Shown piece by piece: positions 5,903 through 14,923 of a stretch of 43,389 bases of DNA. The position numbers and the translations under genes were made by a program. Source of the stretch: Planctomycetota bacterium (GTDB taxonomy: Bacteria > Planctomycetota > Planctomycetia > Isosphaerales > Isosphaeraceae); NCBI GenBank assembly GCA_021777845.1, contig JAJYDB010000006.1:1-43389 (forward strand), given 5' to 3'. The notes under the pieces are model-generated. The model did not search any database. It worked only from the letters and a program-made list of their open reading frames with translations, and was not told the DNA's origin. Within the stretch, counting starts at the first letter, position 1. Every line of letters starts with the position of its first letter.

Positions 5903-8902
5903 TTAATAGGTCGCGCCCACGCTGAAGTTGAAGAACTGCTTGACGTCGCCCTGGGCGCTCGAGACCGGGAAGGCGAGGTCGACGGCGATCGGCATCGGCA
6001 TGAACGGCAGCGTGATCCGCAGCCCGGTGCCGACCGAGACGCGCATGTTGTGGAAGTCGTAATTTTGCTCGACGGTACCGAAATCGCAGAAGGCGACCTG
6101 ATAAATGGTGTCGCGCGCGTTCAGCGGGAAGCGGTATTCGACCGAACCGAGCGCCTCAAAGATACCGCCCGCGTTCGAGCCGAATTGGAAAGGGCCGACG
6201 CCGTAGTATTGGAAGCCGCGCAACGAGCCGAAGTTGCCCGCGAAGAAGCGCTCGTAGACCGGCGTGGCGCGTCCGGCCGCACCCAAGAAGCCGCGGACTT
6301 CGAGGACGCGCGGGCCGCTGCCGTCGGGCCTCGAAAAGAGCGTCCAATAGCTCCGCCCCTCGACCTCGACCTTCGGAAAAGTGAACGACCCCCAACCTTG
6401 TTGGAACGCGAGTTGAAGGTAACGTCCGCGTGACGCCATAAATGGCGAGTTGCGGGTGTCGTAGCGAATCGAAGGCCGCAGCGAAAACAGGCTGGTGTTG
6501 CCGGTCGCGGCGAGATAGTCGGCGGGCGCGGGGTATCGATAGCCGAAGAAGTTGACGTTCTCGGCGCTCATGCCGACGTCGGCGAAAAGTGTCGGCGAGA
6601 GCAAACGACCGAGCGCGATCTGCGTGCCGCCGCGGCTCAAGGTCCAGTTCGGATAGAAGCGATAGTTGAAATAACCCGTGGTGCTGAACGTGATCGGCTG
6701 CTCGAAGAGATAGGGCTCGACAAATTTAAGCTGCGCGCTGTTGAGCACGGTGCCGGGCATGAGCGTCAAAATAAGCTGCTGCCCGCCGCCTCGGAAGGAC
6801 TTGCCTTGAAGGATGTCGTCCCACGTGCGCGGCGGGTTCCAGATGTTGAAATTCTTTTCCGCGACCGTGAGCATCCCGTACAGCCCCTGGAAGCTGCTGG
6901 CGCCAAAGGCGAGGCTGAAGTTGCCGGTGGGCGACTCTTCGACCGACGTCAAGACGTCGGCGAACGAGCGGTTGCGGAACGGGTCGTTGCGGTCGGGACC
7001 GACGTCGTTGACGTTCATGCCGGGGACGTTCGGAAAGCCCCCCGGCGGCTCGCCGGTGCCGATCGGATTGAGACGCGGGTTGGTTACCCCACCGGGCGGA
7101 AGCGGGGGCAAACCGCCGCCGTTCGGCAGCGCGGGGGGCAAACCGCCGCCGTCGGGCGTACCGACGTCCGGCACCGTGTCGGGAGGCGGGCTGAAGGTGC
7201 CGCCGCCGCTCGGAGGCGGAGTCACGTCGATCGACGGCAACGAGGGGTCGTCCTGCTGCGCCAGCCGGGCCCGCGGCGAGGCGGAACTCGAATCTTCAAC
7301 TGGACTTGCGGCGGATCCTGACGCGCCGTCGAGGTTCGACGCGACCGGCGCGGGCGAACTCGCGGGCGGCAGGTCCTGGCCAAGCTGCAAGCGGTTGGGA
7401 CGGGTGGAGTTGCGACGCGCGCGACTGCCCGTCAAGGGCGGCACGACGACCTCGGTGCCCGGCCCGGGATCCTGACCGCGCGTGCCCGTGAGCGTGACGC
7501 CCGCGTCGAAGCTCGGCAAAATCCCGTCGCCGTAAGGCTTGCTGCCGTCGCGCTCGTTGATGATCGTGATTTCAATCGGCTTGTGGTTCGGGTCGCCGGG
7601 CGCGCCCGAGAAATACCCCAGCTGGTTTAATCGCTTCTGAAACATATCAAAGCGGTTTTTGTCGAGCACCTTGCCCGGCAGCAAACCGGCCATGTTCGCT
7701 TCGCGGCGGATGACCTTGTCGAGCGTGTGGTCGTTCCCCTTGATTTTCAGCTCGGCCATCAAGAAAGCCGGTCCCTCGTTAATCTTATAAAGCTGGTCGA
7801 CGACGCCGGGCTCCTCGGTGGCGCGGTAGTCGGCGGCGACTTCCGCCTTAATACAACCGAGCGCGTAATATTTCGCGAGCAGGCGTTTTTTGTCGGCCTC
7901 GACGAGCGTGAGTTGATAGGGAGCGCCTTTTTTCACGAGCAACCCGTCGCGGAGATCCTTCGCCGCGAGCTTCTCGTTGCCCTCGATCACGACCTCGCGG
8001 ACCTTGTATCGCGGGCCTTCCTTGATGTCGAACTCGATGCGAATGTCGCCCAAACTCGCACCGGTGCGGGTGACCGGCGAGACTTCGACGTTGAAGAACC
8101 CCAGCCCTTCGTAATATTCGATGAGCTTCTTGCGGTCCTCAACGAGGTTATCAACCTGATAATTGCCGCCGATCAGGCCCAGGATCGGCGTCCGACTGGT
8201 GATTTTCGTCCGCAGCGTCGAGTCGGGGATCTCGGTGTTGCCGAAGAACTCGATCTTGCCGACCTTGAGCACGGGACCTTCAAAAATCCGAAACACCACC
8301 TTGCGGTCGGTCGGCTTTTGACCCGAGACGATCTCCACTTCGGCGAGGCCGTAGCCTTTTTCGGCGTAAAGCCGACTAATTTTGCCGACCGCGGCCTTGG
8401 CGAGCGTCGCGTCGGCCCGCGCCCCTTTCTTGAGGCCCGTCGCCTCTTCGAGATCCTTGACTTTGACCTTCTTCGCGCCTTGAAACTCGACCGACGTCAA
8501 AATCGGCAGCTCTTCGACGACGAACACCAGCATGATGCCGCCGGGCACGGCGGGGTCGGGCGGGTCGTCGACGTGGACGTCCTTGAACCACTTCGTCGCG
8601 TGCAAGGTCTTGAGGTCGACGTCGACCCGGCGCTCGTCGAGCTCCTGCCCAACCTTCGAGAGCAGCTTCGCGCGGATTTGCTGCTCGGTGATCGAGCTGT
8701 TCCCTTTGATCACGATCTGCGTGATTTTGCGCTTCACTTCCTCGGCGCACGCGGGACGGGCGCTGAACGGCGTCGCGACCAGGCATCCGAGCGCGAACAC
8801 GGTCGCAAGCACGCCCGCGAAACGCAGTTGGTGCGGCAAGCGCGCGCCGTAGACGGCGATCGCGTCGGAACACAAGGGCAACGCGGTCTTTCCGAGTCTC
8901 AT
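5903..8902 (-). CDS. bamA: Outer membrane protein assembly factor BamA (Omp85 family)
   Basis: Inserts beta-barrel proteins into the outer membrane. The 999-residue product has an N-terminal export signal (hydrophobic stretch about residues 27-50, ending near PACAEE). Five POTRA-like repeats cover about residues 56-450, each opening with patterns such as QIVIKGNSSITEQQI, GKIEFFGNTEIPDSTL and REVVIEGNEKLAAKDL. About residues 452-650 are an unusual Pro/Gly/Ser-rich insert (GGGLPPALPNGGGLPPLPPG). The C-terminal barrel follows (NFSLAFGASSFQGLYG to the end) with the conserved loop motif GSLRGFQYYG. The chain ends in Tyr. Standard BamA is about 800 residues, so the extra length is the insert. The divergent small gene starts about 400 bases upstream. 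Confidence 0.93.
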   Translation of the reverse strand: MRLGKTALPLCSDAIAVYGARLPHQLRFAGVLATVFALGCLVATPFSARPACAEEVKRKITQIVIKGNSSITEQQIRAKLLSKVGQELDERRVDVDLKTLHATKWFKDVHVDDPPDPAVPGGIMLVFVVEELPILTSVEFQGAKKVKVKDLEEATGLKKGARADATLAKAAVGKISRLYAEKGYGLAEVEIVSGQKPTDRKVVFRIFEGPVLKVGKIEFFGNTEIPDSTLRTKITSRTPILGLIGGNYQVDNLVEDRKKLIEYYEGLGFFNVEVSPVTRTGASLGDIRIEFDIKEGPRYKVREVVIEGNEKLAAKDLRDGLLVKKGAPYQLTLVEADKKRLLAKYYALGCIKAEVAADYRATEEPGVVDQLYKINEGPAFLMAELKIKGNDHTLDKVIRREANMAGLLPGKVLDKNRFDMFQKRLNQLGYFSGAPGDPNHKPIEITIINERDGSKPYGDGILPSFDAGVTLTGTRGQDPGPGTEVVVPPLTGSRARRNSTRPNRLQLGQDLPPASSPAPVASNLDGASGSAASPVEDSSSASPRARLAQQDDPSLPSIDVTPPPSGGGTFSPPPDTVPDVGTPDGGGLPPALPNGGGLPPLPPGGVTNPRLNPIGTGEPPGGFPNVPGMNVNDVGPDRNDPFRNRSFADVLTSVEESPTGNFSLAFGASSFQGLYGMLTVAEKNFNIWNPPRTWDDILQGKSFRGGGQQLILTLMPGTVLNSAQLKFVEPYLFEQPITFSTTGYFNYRFYPNWTLSRGGTQIALGRLLSPTLFADVGMSAENVNFFGYRYPAPADYLAATGNTSLFSLRPSIRYDTRNSPFMASRGRYLQLAFQQGWGSFTFPKVEVEGRSYWTLFSRPDGSGPRVLEVRGFLGAAGRATPVYERFFAGNFGSLRGFQYYGVGPFQFGSNAGGIFEALGSVEYRFPLNARDTIYQVAFCDFGTVEQNYDFHNMRVSVGTGLRITLPFMPMPIAVDLAFPVSSAQGDVKQFFNFSVGATY

Positions 8903-9305
8903 CGTGCGCAGGGTTTCCCGTCCTCAATCCTTTGAGAGGGCGCTCCCGCCGTGAACAGGGGAGCGTCGCGGGCGCGTCGAAGGCCGGTCATTGGAAATGC
9001 CGCGCCGCGAGCCGCAGGCACTGACGGAATCGTCTGCGCCGCGGCCGTTTTCTACCTTAGACAATGGGAAGCCGCAACCCCGGAAGTTCCCGCGAACAGC
9101 CCTGCATGCAAGCCACCGGAACTCAAACGGACGAGCGAATCGCAAAGCATGCTCGGGCCGGCAATCACTTGTGGAGTCCGTTTTGGTGCTCTTGTAAGAT
9201 GTGATTCGAGGTCGTTCCCGTCTGAATGAGCCCGCTCGGTCGGTCGAATTCGTCGCCGTGGGCGGGCTGCGCCTGATCGACGCAACTCCGCTGAGGGATG
9301 CCGGC
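8903..9305. other. Intergenic region between bamA and the small hypothetical gene
   Basis: About 400 bases separating divergent genes, so both promoters should be here. I see no convincing coding frame. The visible structure is the inverted repeat described separately. A TGTAAGAT element near 9194 resembles an extended -10, but no matching -35 is present at usual spacing. Confidence 0.4.
8941..8965. repeat. Inverted repeat 40 bases upstream of bamA
   Basis: CGCTCCC at 8941-8947 pairs with GGGAGCG at 8959-8965 around an 11-base spacer. It lies in the probable 5' untranslated region or promoter of bamA. It could be an operator or an mRNA hairpin; no U-tract follows. Such repeats can arise by chance in GC-rich DNA. 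Confidence 0.3.
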
Positions 9306-9737
9306 GTGTCACAATCCATCAAATCGCTGCGGATTGTTGGGCTTCATCCGGTCGTGCCGACGGAGGATCAGTTCCGCGAGGCCGCGGCGATTCAGTGGGG
9401 GAGTCGCGGCGACCTCACCGGTGCCGAGCTCACGGAAGCCGAAACGCAGGTGAGCGCGCACTTCGCAAATCTCTGCCTGATCGAGGTTCAGGTCGACCCG
9501 CCGGACGCCGCGATCGACTGGTCGGCCCTCACCCAGCCGATCGACGACGAGCCGGTCTCGAATTGGCAGGCGCCCTTCGACGAAAGGCCTTCGGGAGAGG
9601 AGAGCGGTCGTTGGACCTTCTTCTTTCACGTTCATGACCTGAATCGGCCGCTTCGGTCCGAGATCGGCGACCGGACGCTGCCCGCGCCGACGCCCCTTCC
9701 TGACCACTTGCAGTCGGTTGTTTACGAGGTTCCGTAA
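9306..9737 (+). CDS. Hypothetical protein, acidic, no known domain
   Basis: I do not recognise this family. The frame is open from a GTG at 9201. I prefer the GTG at 9306, which has a GAGGG ribosome-binding site about ten bases upstream, giving 143 residues; GTG 9258 is an alternative. The protein is soluble and acidic, with SLRIVGLHPVVPTEDQF near its start, a middle rich in Asp/Glu and Trp, and a WTFFFHVHDLNRPL segment. It ends in QSVVYEVP. Amino-acid composition is natural, unlike the arginine-rich shadow frames around it. No membrane segment or signal peptide is seen. It lies tail to tail with the DUF2617 gene and head to head with bamA; neither suggests a role. Confidence 0.6.
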   Translation: MSQSIKSLRIVGLHPVVPTEDQFREAAAIQWGSRGDLTGAELTEAETQVSAHFANLCLIEVQVDPPDAAIDWSALTQPIDDEPVSNWQAPFDERPSGEESGRWTFFFHVHDLNRPLRSEIGDRTLPAPTPLPDHLQSVVYEVP

Positions 9738-9831
9738 GCGGCATGACCCGGCGGGTCGCGTCGGAATCACCCGCGTCGGAAGACTTGAGCCGAACACAAC
9801 GTTTATTTTCGCGAGCGCGTCGCGGCGGCGC

Positions 9832-10395
9832 TCACCGCGCCGGCTGCGGGACGCGCATCTCGAAGAGGGAGACGACGCGGACGACCGCGAGATCCTCCGG
9901 GAACGTGTGGAACGCCTGCACCGAGAGCCCGCGCGCGAGCGACTCGACTCGGATGTGGCTGATGGCCGCGGGGGCCATGCGGTTCGACGGCGAAAAGCGT
10001 TGAAACAGGCCGGTGCGGTCGGCGTCGAGGGTAACTTCCTCGGTCAGGTGCGCGAACAGCTCGCGGTCGACGCGCTCGACCTCGAAGCACGTTTGATATT
10101 CGAAGCCGGGCCCGGGTCGAAGCGTGGTCGAGCGCTCGTGACGCACGGGGGCGTGAAACAGCAGGCCGGGCTCGGGGAGCTCGGTCGCGGAGGTGCACAT
10201 CACCTCGGTCATGCGGGTTTCGCCGTGTCGAAAAATGACGGCGTGGCCGCCTTCGATAATCCGCACGTCGGCCTCCCAAGGGTCGGCGAGCAGCCGGAGG
10301 TGGCGTCGCACGCGGAACCACTCGGGGTGGAGCGAGCGTGCGAAGATTTGAAAGGATAGGTCGCCGATGTGTGTATGTCCGGAGTCGACTGCCAT
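9832..10395 (-). CDS. DUF2617 family protein
   Basis: The true start is probably the ATG at 10395 (MAVDSGHTHIGDLSFQIF), with GAGGACGG upstream. The frame extends to 10650, but that extension lacks natural composition. The 187-residue product carries the LSFQIFARSLHPEWF opening, a central IIEGGHAVIFRHG, and GFEYQTCFEVERVDRELF, all typical of DUF2617, a family of unknown function found mainly in planctomycetes and actinobacteria. The protein has no signal or membrane helix. It stands alone between convergent and divergent neighbours. Confidence 0.78.
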   Translation of the reverse strand: MAVDSGHTHIGDLSFQIFARSLHPEWFRVRRHLRLLADPWEADVRIIEGGHAVIFRHGETRMTEVMCTSATELPEPGLLFHAPVRHERSTTLRPGPGFEYQTCFEVERVDRELFAHLTEEVTLDADRTGLFQRFSPSNRMAPAAISHIRVESLARGLSVQAFHTFPEDLAVVRVVSLFEMRVPQPAR

Positions 10396-10734
10396 GTTTA
10401 CCGTCCTCAACACCAACACCCGACGTCGCCCGAGCGACCTAGGCTTGAGTGGATCAATCCGTAATTCGCGGTTCGCTCGGAGTGGTTGCGATACCGAATT
10501 ATAAGAGGCCGCCGAAATCACGCAAACCGAACTCGCACGATTCGAACCCACGTGTTGTCGAGGTGCCACATCCGCGCCGCTCCTGGGCAACAGACCGGCT
10601 TGACCGTTTCGTCGAGGTGTCGTAAGCTCCCGCCGCGCGGCGCTCGACACAACCTGACCGCGGCTCGGTCGGGATCGGCACGAGGTCGAACCGAATCGAC
10701 GTCTCCTTCGACTGGCGGCGCGTACGCGTCACGG
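10396..10734. other. Intergenic region between divergent DUF2617 and methyltransferase genes
   Basis: About 340 bases with no convincing gene. The methyltransferase frame is open from 10486, but that stretch looks non-coding (Arg/Ser-rich with no domain). It should contain both promoters; a candidate for the minus strand is listed separately. Confidence 0.4.
10498..10525 (-). promoter_or_regulatory. Candidate sigma-70-type promoter for the DUF2617 gene
   Basis: On the minus strand a perfect TATAAT (10498-10503) lies 16 bases downstream of TTGCGT (10520-10525). A perfect -10 is rare in this GC-rich DNA. The -35 match is weak. The leader to the ATG at 10395 would be roughly 95 bases. Confidence 0.35.
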
Positions 10735-11517
10735 ATGCGCGGCATGATCGCAAACCCTCACGGCATGGTTGAACCCTCGGCGCCCGCCATGCACCCGTGC
10801 GCGCCGACTTCGACGCGCGCCTGGCGCGCCTGGCGCGCTTTGCGGACGCGCGGAGCCCGCTACGTCTGGCACAAGACGCTCCGACGCCTGCCCGGCCTGG
10901 ATCCGTTGCGGCGTCGACAGTGGCTTTACGCCGACCCCCGCGCGTATTGGACGCTCCGCGGCGGCGATGAATATTTTTCGGAACAAGAGGGCCAGCCGGC
11001 GCGCACCGACCGCATCATTTGGATCGCCGACCGCATCGCGAGCCGGCAGCCGCGCTCTGTGCTCGAGGTCGGCTGCGGATACGGCAAAGTCCTGCGTTTA
11101 TTGCGCGAGCGTCTCGGACCCGACGTGCCGCTCGTCGGCGTCGACTTCAGCGCGTCGCAGCTTGAGGTCGCGCGGCGGCACCTCGCCGGCCTCTCGGGGA
11201 TCACGCTGGCGCACGCCTCGGGCGCGCGGCTTCCTTTCCCCGACGACGCCTTCGACCTCGTCCTGACCTCGGCGGTGATTCTGCACAATCCGCCGGTCGT
11301 CGCCGACGCGATTCGTCGCGAAGTCGTCCGCGTTTCGAGCCGCCTCGCCGCGCACAACGAAGACACCGACGTCAGCTACAACCGCTTCGGTTACGACACC
11401 GCCGCGTGGTATCGCGACCGCGCGCTGCCCGTCCTCGAAAGCGGGCCGATCCCTTGCGGCGACGCCGCCGCGCGCGCCGCCTCCCAGTTTTGCGTGGCCG
11501 GCCCGTGGCGGGCCTGA
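10735..11517 (+). CDS. Class I SAM-dependent methyltransferase
   Basis: A Rossmann-fold methyltransferase with motif I VLEVGCGYGKVL at about residue 109, the acidic loop after strand 2 (LVGVDFSASQLEVARRHL), and FPDDAFDLVLTSAVILHNPP as motif IV. The N-terminal part has Arg/Trp-rich segments (RAWRAWRALRTRGARYVW). Start is uncertain: ATGs at 10735, 10744, 10765 and 10789 are all possible and none has a strong ribosome-binding site. The stop overlaps the GTG start of the flippase-like gene, so the two are translationally coupled. Position at the head of a glycan/lipid cluster suggests it methylates a sugar, a lipid head group or a glycan intermediate; the substrate is inference only. Confidence 0.82.
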   Translation: MRGMIANPHGMVEPSAPAMHPCAPTSTRAWRAWRALRTRGARYVWHKTLRRLPGLDPLRRRQWLYADPRAYWTLRGGDEYFSEQEGQPARTDRIIWIADRIASRQPRSVLEVGCGYGKVLRLLRERLGPDVPLVGVDFSASQLEVARRHLAGLSGITLAHASGARLPFPDDAFDLVLTSAVILHNPPVVADAIRREVVRVSSRLAAHNEDTDVSYNRFGYDTAAWYRDRALPVLESGPIPCGDAAARAASQFCVAGPWRA

Positions 11518-13028
11518 CGCCGATCGCAACTCCGTCTTGGCAGAGACGCGCCGTCGCGACGGCCGCGCCTTCGCAAGCTCGAGCGCGCGTCGCGCGCGAC
11601 AGCGTCTTGGTCGCGCTCGTCGGACAAATCGAACGCGCCGTCGGAATCGCGACCGCGCTCGCGTTGCGATGGGGACTCGACGCGACCACGCTCGGCGTTT
11701 ACACCGCGCTGCGGCTCTTTCTCGACAACACCAACCGCGCGAGCCTCGGCGTCGGCCACGGCGCGGCCCGCGAGATCCCGCTCCTGATCGCCCAAGGTCG
11801 CGAAGCCGAAGCCGCCCGGGTCGCCAACGTCGCGCACACCTTCAACACGATCGCCTGCGTCGTCTATGCGCTCGCGCTCGCCGGCTGGGCCGGGATCCGC
11901 GCGCACACGCGCGTCGAGGACCCCGTCGCGCTCGAGTGGACCGGCGGTCTCCTCGCCGTCGCCGGCCTCGCCCTCCTGAAACGTCACGAGAGCTTCCTGA
12001 TCGTCCTGCTCCGCGCGCGCGACCGCTTCGCGCTCACCGCCGAACTCGACCTCTTCGAAGCCGTCGTCTCGGTCGTCGCCTTTGGCCTCGGACTGCGTCT
12101 CGCCGGGATTTGGGGCCTTTGGATCGCCGTCGGCGCGATCACGATCAGTAAAATCATTTATATCCAAGCGCGACATCCCATTCACCTGGCCTGGACGTTC
12201 GACCCCGTCGCGACGTGGGGCTTGATGCGCGTCGGCCTGCCGATTCTCGCGAACGTCGCGGTCTTCGGCGCAGTCGTCGCGATCGACCGCGCGGTCATTC
12301 TCGCGAGGCTCCCCGATTCGTCGCGAATGCTCGGGCTGTATACCGTCGCGATCCTCGGCACGAATTGGAGCCTCGACGTCGCCGGACGCGTCGTGCTCGT
12401 GCTCTACAACTCGTTTCTGGCCACCCTCGGCCGCACCCGAGACGTCGTCGCCGTCGCGCGCGACGCCGCCCGCGCGATTGAGGCCCAAGCCCCCTGGACG
12501 GCAGCCTGCGGCGCGGCGGTGTACGTCGTCGGACCGGCGTTGCTCGGACGACTTTTCCCACGATATCTCGAGGGTTTACCCGCGCTCCGCGCACTGATTC
12601 CCGGCGCGGTCGTGATCGGTCTGGCCTCGGCGCCTCGACAGCTCTTGATCGCGCTGGGCCGGCCGTTGCGGCTCTTCCTCGCCACGATCGCCGCGCTCGC
12701 CGTCGCCGCGCTCGCCGCGACCCTCGGCGCGCGACACGCCGGCCTCGTCGGCGTCGCCGTCGGCACCTCGATCGGCTACGCTTTCGTCTGGGTCGCGACC
12801 GATGCCGTCGCCTTCGTGCCCGCGCTCGGGATCCGCGGCTGGCTCGCGCACCTCGCCCGCACGCTCGCGACGCTCGCGTACTGCGCCGTCGCCGCCGCGC
12901 TCGCAAACATCGCGCCGCTGCCCGTCCCCGCCCGAGGCGCAGTCGTCGCCGCGATCGTCGCGCCGCTTTTGATTCCGCCGCTCGTGCGCCATCACAAATC
13001 GACGTCGGATCAGGCCGGTACGTCATGA
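11505..13028 (+). CDS. Polysaccharide/lipid-linked glycan flippase-like membrane protein
   Basis: About 507 residues from GTG 11505, which overlaps the methyltransferase stop. Many hydrophobic segments are spread over the whole length (for example IACVVYALALAGWAGI, LFEAVVSVVAFGLGL, VGLPILANVAVFGAVVAIDR, PLRLFLATIAALAVAALAA). The GLPILANVAVFGAVVAIDR stretch and the overall pattern resemble Wzx/MurJ-type MATE-fold exporters, which move lipid-linked sugars across the inner membrane. The upstream in-frame extension to 11406 is Arg-rich and unlikely to be translated. Its stop overlaps the start of the GT-C gene by four bases (ATGATG/TGA), a coupled pair. Direction and substrate are unknown. Confidence 0.78.
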   Translation: MAGLTPIATPSWQRRAVATAAPSQARARVARDSVLVALVGQIERAVGIATALALRWGLDATTLGVYTALRLFLDNTNRASLGVGHGAAREIPLLIAQGREAEAARVANVAHTFNTIACVVYALALAGWAGIRAHTRVEDPVALEWTGGLLAVAGLALLKRHESFLIVLLRARDRFALTAELDLFEAVVSVVAFGLGLRLAGIWGLWIAVGAITISKIIYIQARHPIHLAWTFDPVATWGLMRVGLPILANVAVFGAVVAIDRAVILARLPDSSRMLGLYTVAILGTNWSLDVAGRVVLVLYNSFLATLGRTRDVVAVARDAARAIEAQAPWTAACGAAVYVVGPALLGRLFPRYLEGLPALRALIPGAVVIGLASAPRQLLIALGRPLRLFLATIAALAVAALAATLGARHAGLVGVAVGTSIGYAFVWVATDAVAFVPALGIRGWLAHLARTLATLAYCAVAAALANIAPLPVPARGAVVAAIVAPLLIPPLVRHHKSTSDQAGTS

Positions 13029-14923
13029 TGCTCGACATGTTCTTCATCATTGTGTTCACATGTTTGACCGCGGGCGTCGGTCTGGCCGTGGTCGCGAAGC
13101 TCGACCGCGAGCTGCGCTTCGAGCCGCTCGCGCGGCTTGCGCTCGGATTTGCGCTCGGCCTCGGCCTCACGAGCCTCGCGCTGCTCGCGCTCGGTGAAAT
13201 CGGCCGGCTCGACCGCGTCGGCGTGCTCGCCGTCGCCGCGCTCGCCGCGCCGTTCGCCGCGATCGGTTGGAGGCGATCCGAGCGGCCCGCGCTCGCCGAT
13301 TTATGCTCGGATCGATTCTGCGCCGGCTTGATCGCGGTCGCGCTGGCCTCGACGTTCGCGGTCGCGCTCACGCCCGTCACCGACGGCGACGCGCTCTGTT
13401 ACCACCTCCAAGTCCCGAAGGTTTTCGTGTCGCAAGCGGCCGTCGGATTCGACCCCGACCTGCACGAAACGGTCTACCCGCTCGGCACGGAGATGCTGTT
13501 CGCGGCCGGGCTCGAATTTCGAGGCGCAGCGGCCTGCAAGCTGATCGCGTGGCTGCACGGGGTCGCGCTGTTTCTCTGCGTGACGGCAACGGCGCGCCCG
13601 TTTCTCGGCCGCCGCGCCGCCTGGGCCGGAGTCGTCGCGATGCTCGTCCCCGCGGTCACCAACGGCATGGGCGCGGCGCTCAACGACGTCGCGCTCGCCG
13701 CCTTCGGCAACGCCGCGATCCTCGCCTGGTCCCGCCTCGAAGACCGCCTCGACGCCCGCGCCGCCGCGCTGCTCGGGCTCACCCTCGGTCTTGCCCTCGG
13801 CGTCAAGTTTCCCGCGCTCGTCTTGGCCGGATTGGTCGCGATCGCGCTCGTGATCCGCGCGGCGATCGACCTGTTTCGATCGCGATCGACCGAGACTCAC
13901 GTTGTCTCATTCAATACGTCGACGCGCCATCTTGCACTTGTCTTGATCATAGCGGTGTTGGTTGGATCTCCTTGGTATGCGCGCGCTTGGCGTCACACCG
14001 GCAACCCGGTACACCCGTTTTTTCGGTCGACGTTCGGCGGCAGCGGGCTCGACGAGGTGCTTGACCCGATCAAGCGGCCGCTCGCGACGACGCCGCTCAA
14101 CTTGATCGCGGCGCTAGGTCCGCTCACGCTCGACCCCGCGCGGTTCGACAGTTTTTCACATCAATTCGGGCCGATCTTTTTGCTGTGCGCGCTCGGTTTT
14201 CTGCTCGAGCGCCCGCGCGGCAAGCTGCTCGCGATCGTCGCGCTCGGATATGCATTCGTCGTCGCCTGTATGACGCAGCGTCAGAGCATGCGGTTCTTGT
14301 TGATCGCGGTCGGCCCGCTGGCGATCGCATCGGCGTGGACCCTCGACCGTTTGCGCGCGCGGACGTCGACGCCGGCGCGCGCGGCGCGGGTTGTGCTCGC
14401 GCTGGCGTTGCTGTTCGAGGCCGGGCTGGCGTTGTCGCGAACGCGGCACGCCGCGCGGTTCGTCCTTGGACTCGAATCGGCCGAGAGCTACCTCGCCGCC
14501 CGCGAACCGACGTTCGTTGTGGGACGTTGGATCGAGGCCGAGCTGCCGCGCGCCGCCCGCGTGATCGGTCAGGACCACCGCGGCTTTTACATCCCGCGAC
14601 CGTACACGATGGAGCTGGCGCGACGCCGACGGACCGGGCTCGGCACGCGCGGCGAGTCTCCGGACGAGATCGTAGACGCACTCGTGAAATCCGGCTATAC
14701 GCACATTCTGTTTTGTCCGCCCGCGACGGCAAACGCGGTCGAGTTCGACCCCGCGCTGTCGATCCGGCTGGCGTCGTGGCGGTCGTCGCGCGAGCCGCTT
14801 TATAAGGCTGATCTGGTCGACGGCGACGGCGTGACGCGTTGTTACGAGATTTTTGCGCTCAACGACCGGGGTCGCGAAGCAGTTTCGGAGCGCGCGGATG
14901 CCGCGGCGAGGGTGACACGATGA
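13025..14923 (+). CDS. GT-C-type membrane glycosyltransferase (dolichol-phosphate-mannose-like)
   Basis: A 632-residue integral membrane protein with about ten or more hydrophobic helices. The first large loop contains TPVTDGDALCYHLQVPKVF, with acidic residues where GT-C enzymes keep their catalytic Asp. The loop continues as LHETVYPLGTEMLFAAGLEF. A soluble C-terminal part (about residues 480-632) holds FYIPRPYTMELARRR and ILFCPPATANAVEF. GT-C enzymes use a lipid-phosphate sugar donor and work on the outer face of the inner membrane. The gene overlaps the preceding flippase stop by four bases and the following gene's start by four bases (ATGA), so it is part of a tight operon. Donor and acceptor cannot be read. 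Confidence 0.82.
   Translation: MMLDMFFIIVFTCLTAGVGLAVVAKLDRELRFEPLARLALGFALGLGLTSLALLALGEIGRLDRVGVLAVAALAAPFAAIGWRRSERPALADLCSDRFCAGLIAVALASTFAVALTPVTDGDALCYHLQVPKVFVSQAAVGFDPDLHETVYPLGTEMLFAAGLEFRGAAACKLIAWLHGVALFLCVTATARPFLGRRAAWAGVVAMLVPAVTNGMGAALNDVALAAFGNAAILAWSRLEDRLDARAAALLGLTLGLALGVKFPALVLAGLVAIALVIRAAIDLFRSRSTETHVVSFNTSTRHLALVLIIAVLVGSPWYARAWRHTGNPVHPFFRSTFGGSGLDEVLDPIKRPLATTPLNLIAALGPLTLDPARFDSFSHQFGPIFLLCALGFLLERPRGKLLAIVALGYAFVVACMTQRQSMRFLLIAVGPLAIASAWTLDRLRARTSTPARAARVVLALALLFEAGLALSRTRHAARFVLGLESAESYLAAREPTFVVGRWIEAELPRAARVIGQDHRGFYIPRPYTMELARRRRTGLGTRGESPDEIVDALVKSGYTHILFCPPATANAVEFDPALSIRLASWRSSREPLYKADLVDGDGVTRCYEIFALNDRGREAVSERADAAARVTR

Noticed and set aside
7727-8935. 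402-codon plus-strand frame opposite bamA
   Set aside because: Antisense shadow of a secure gene, with no independent domain.
11406-11504. N-terminal extension of the flippase-like frame
   Set aside because: Arg-rich and inside the methyltransferase gene; the GTG at 11505 is the better start.
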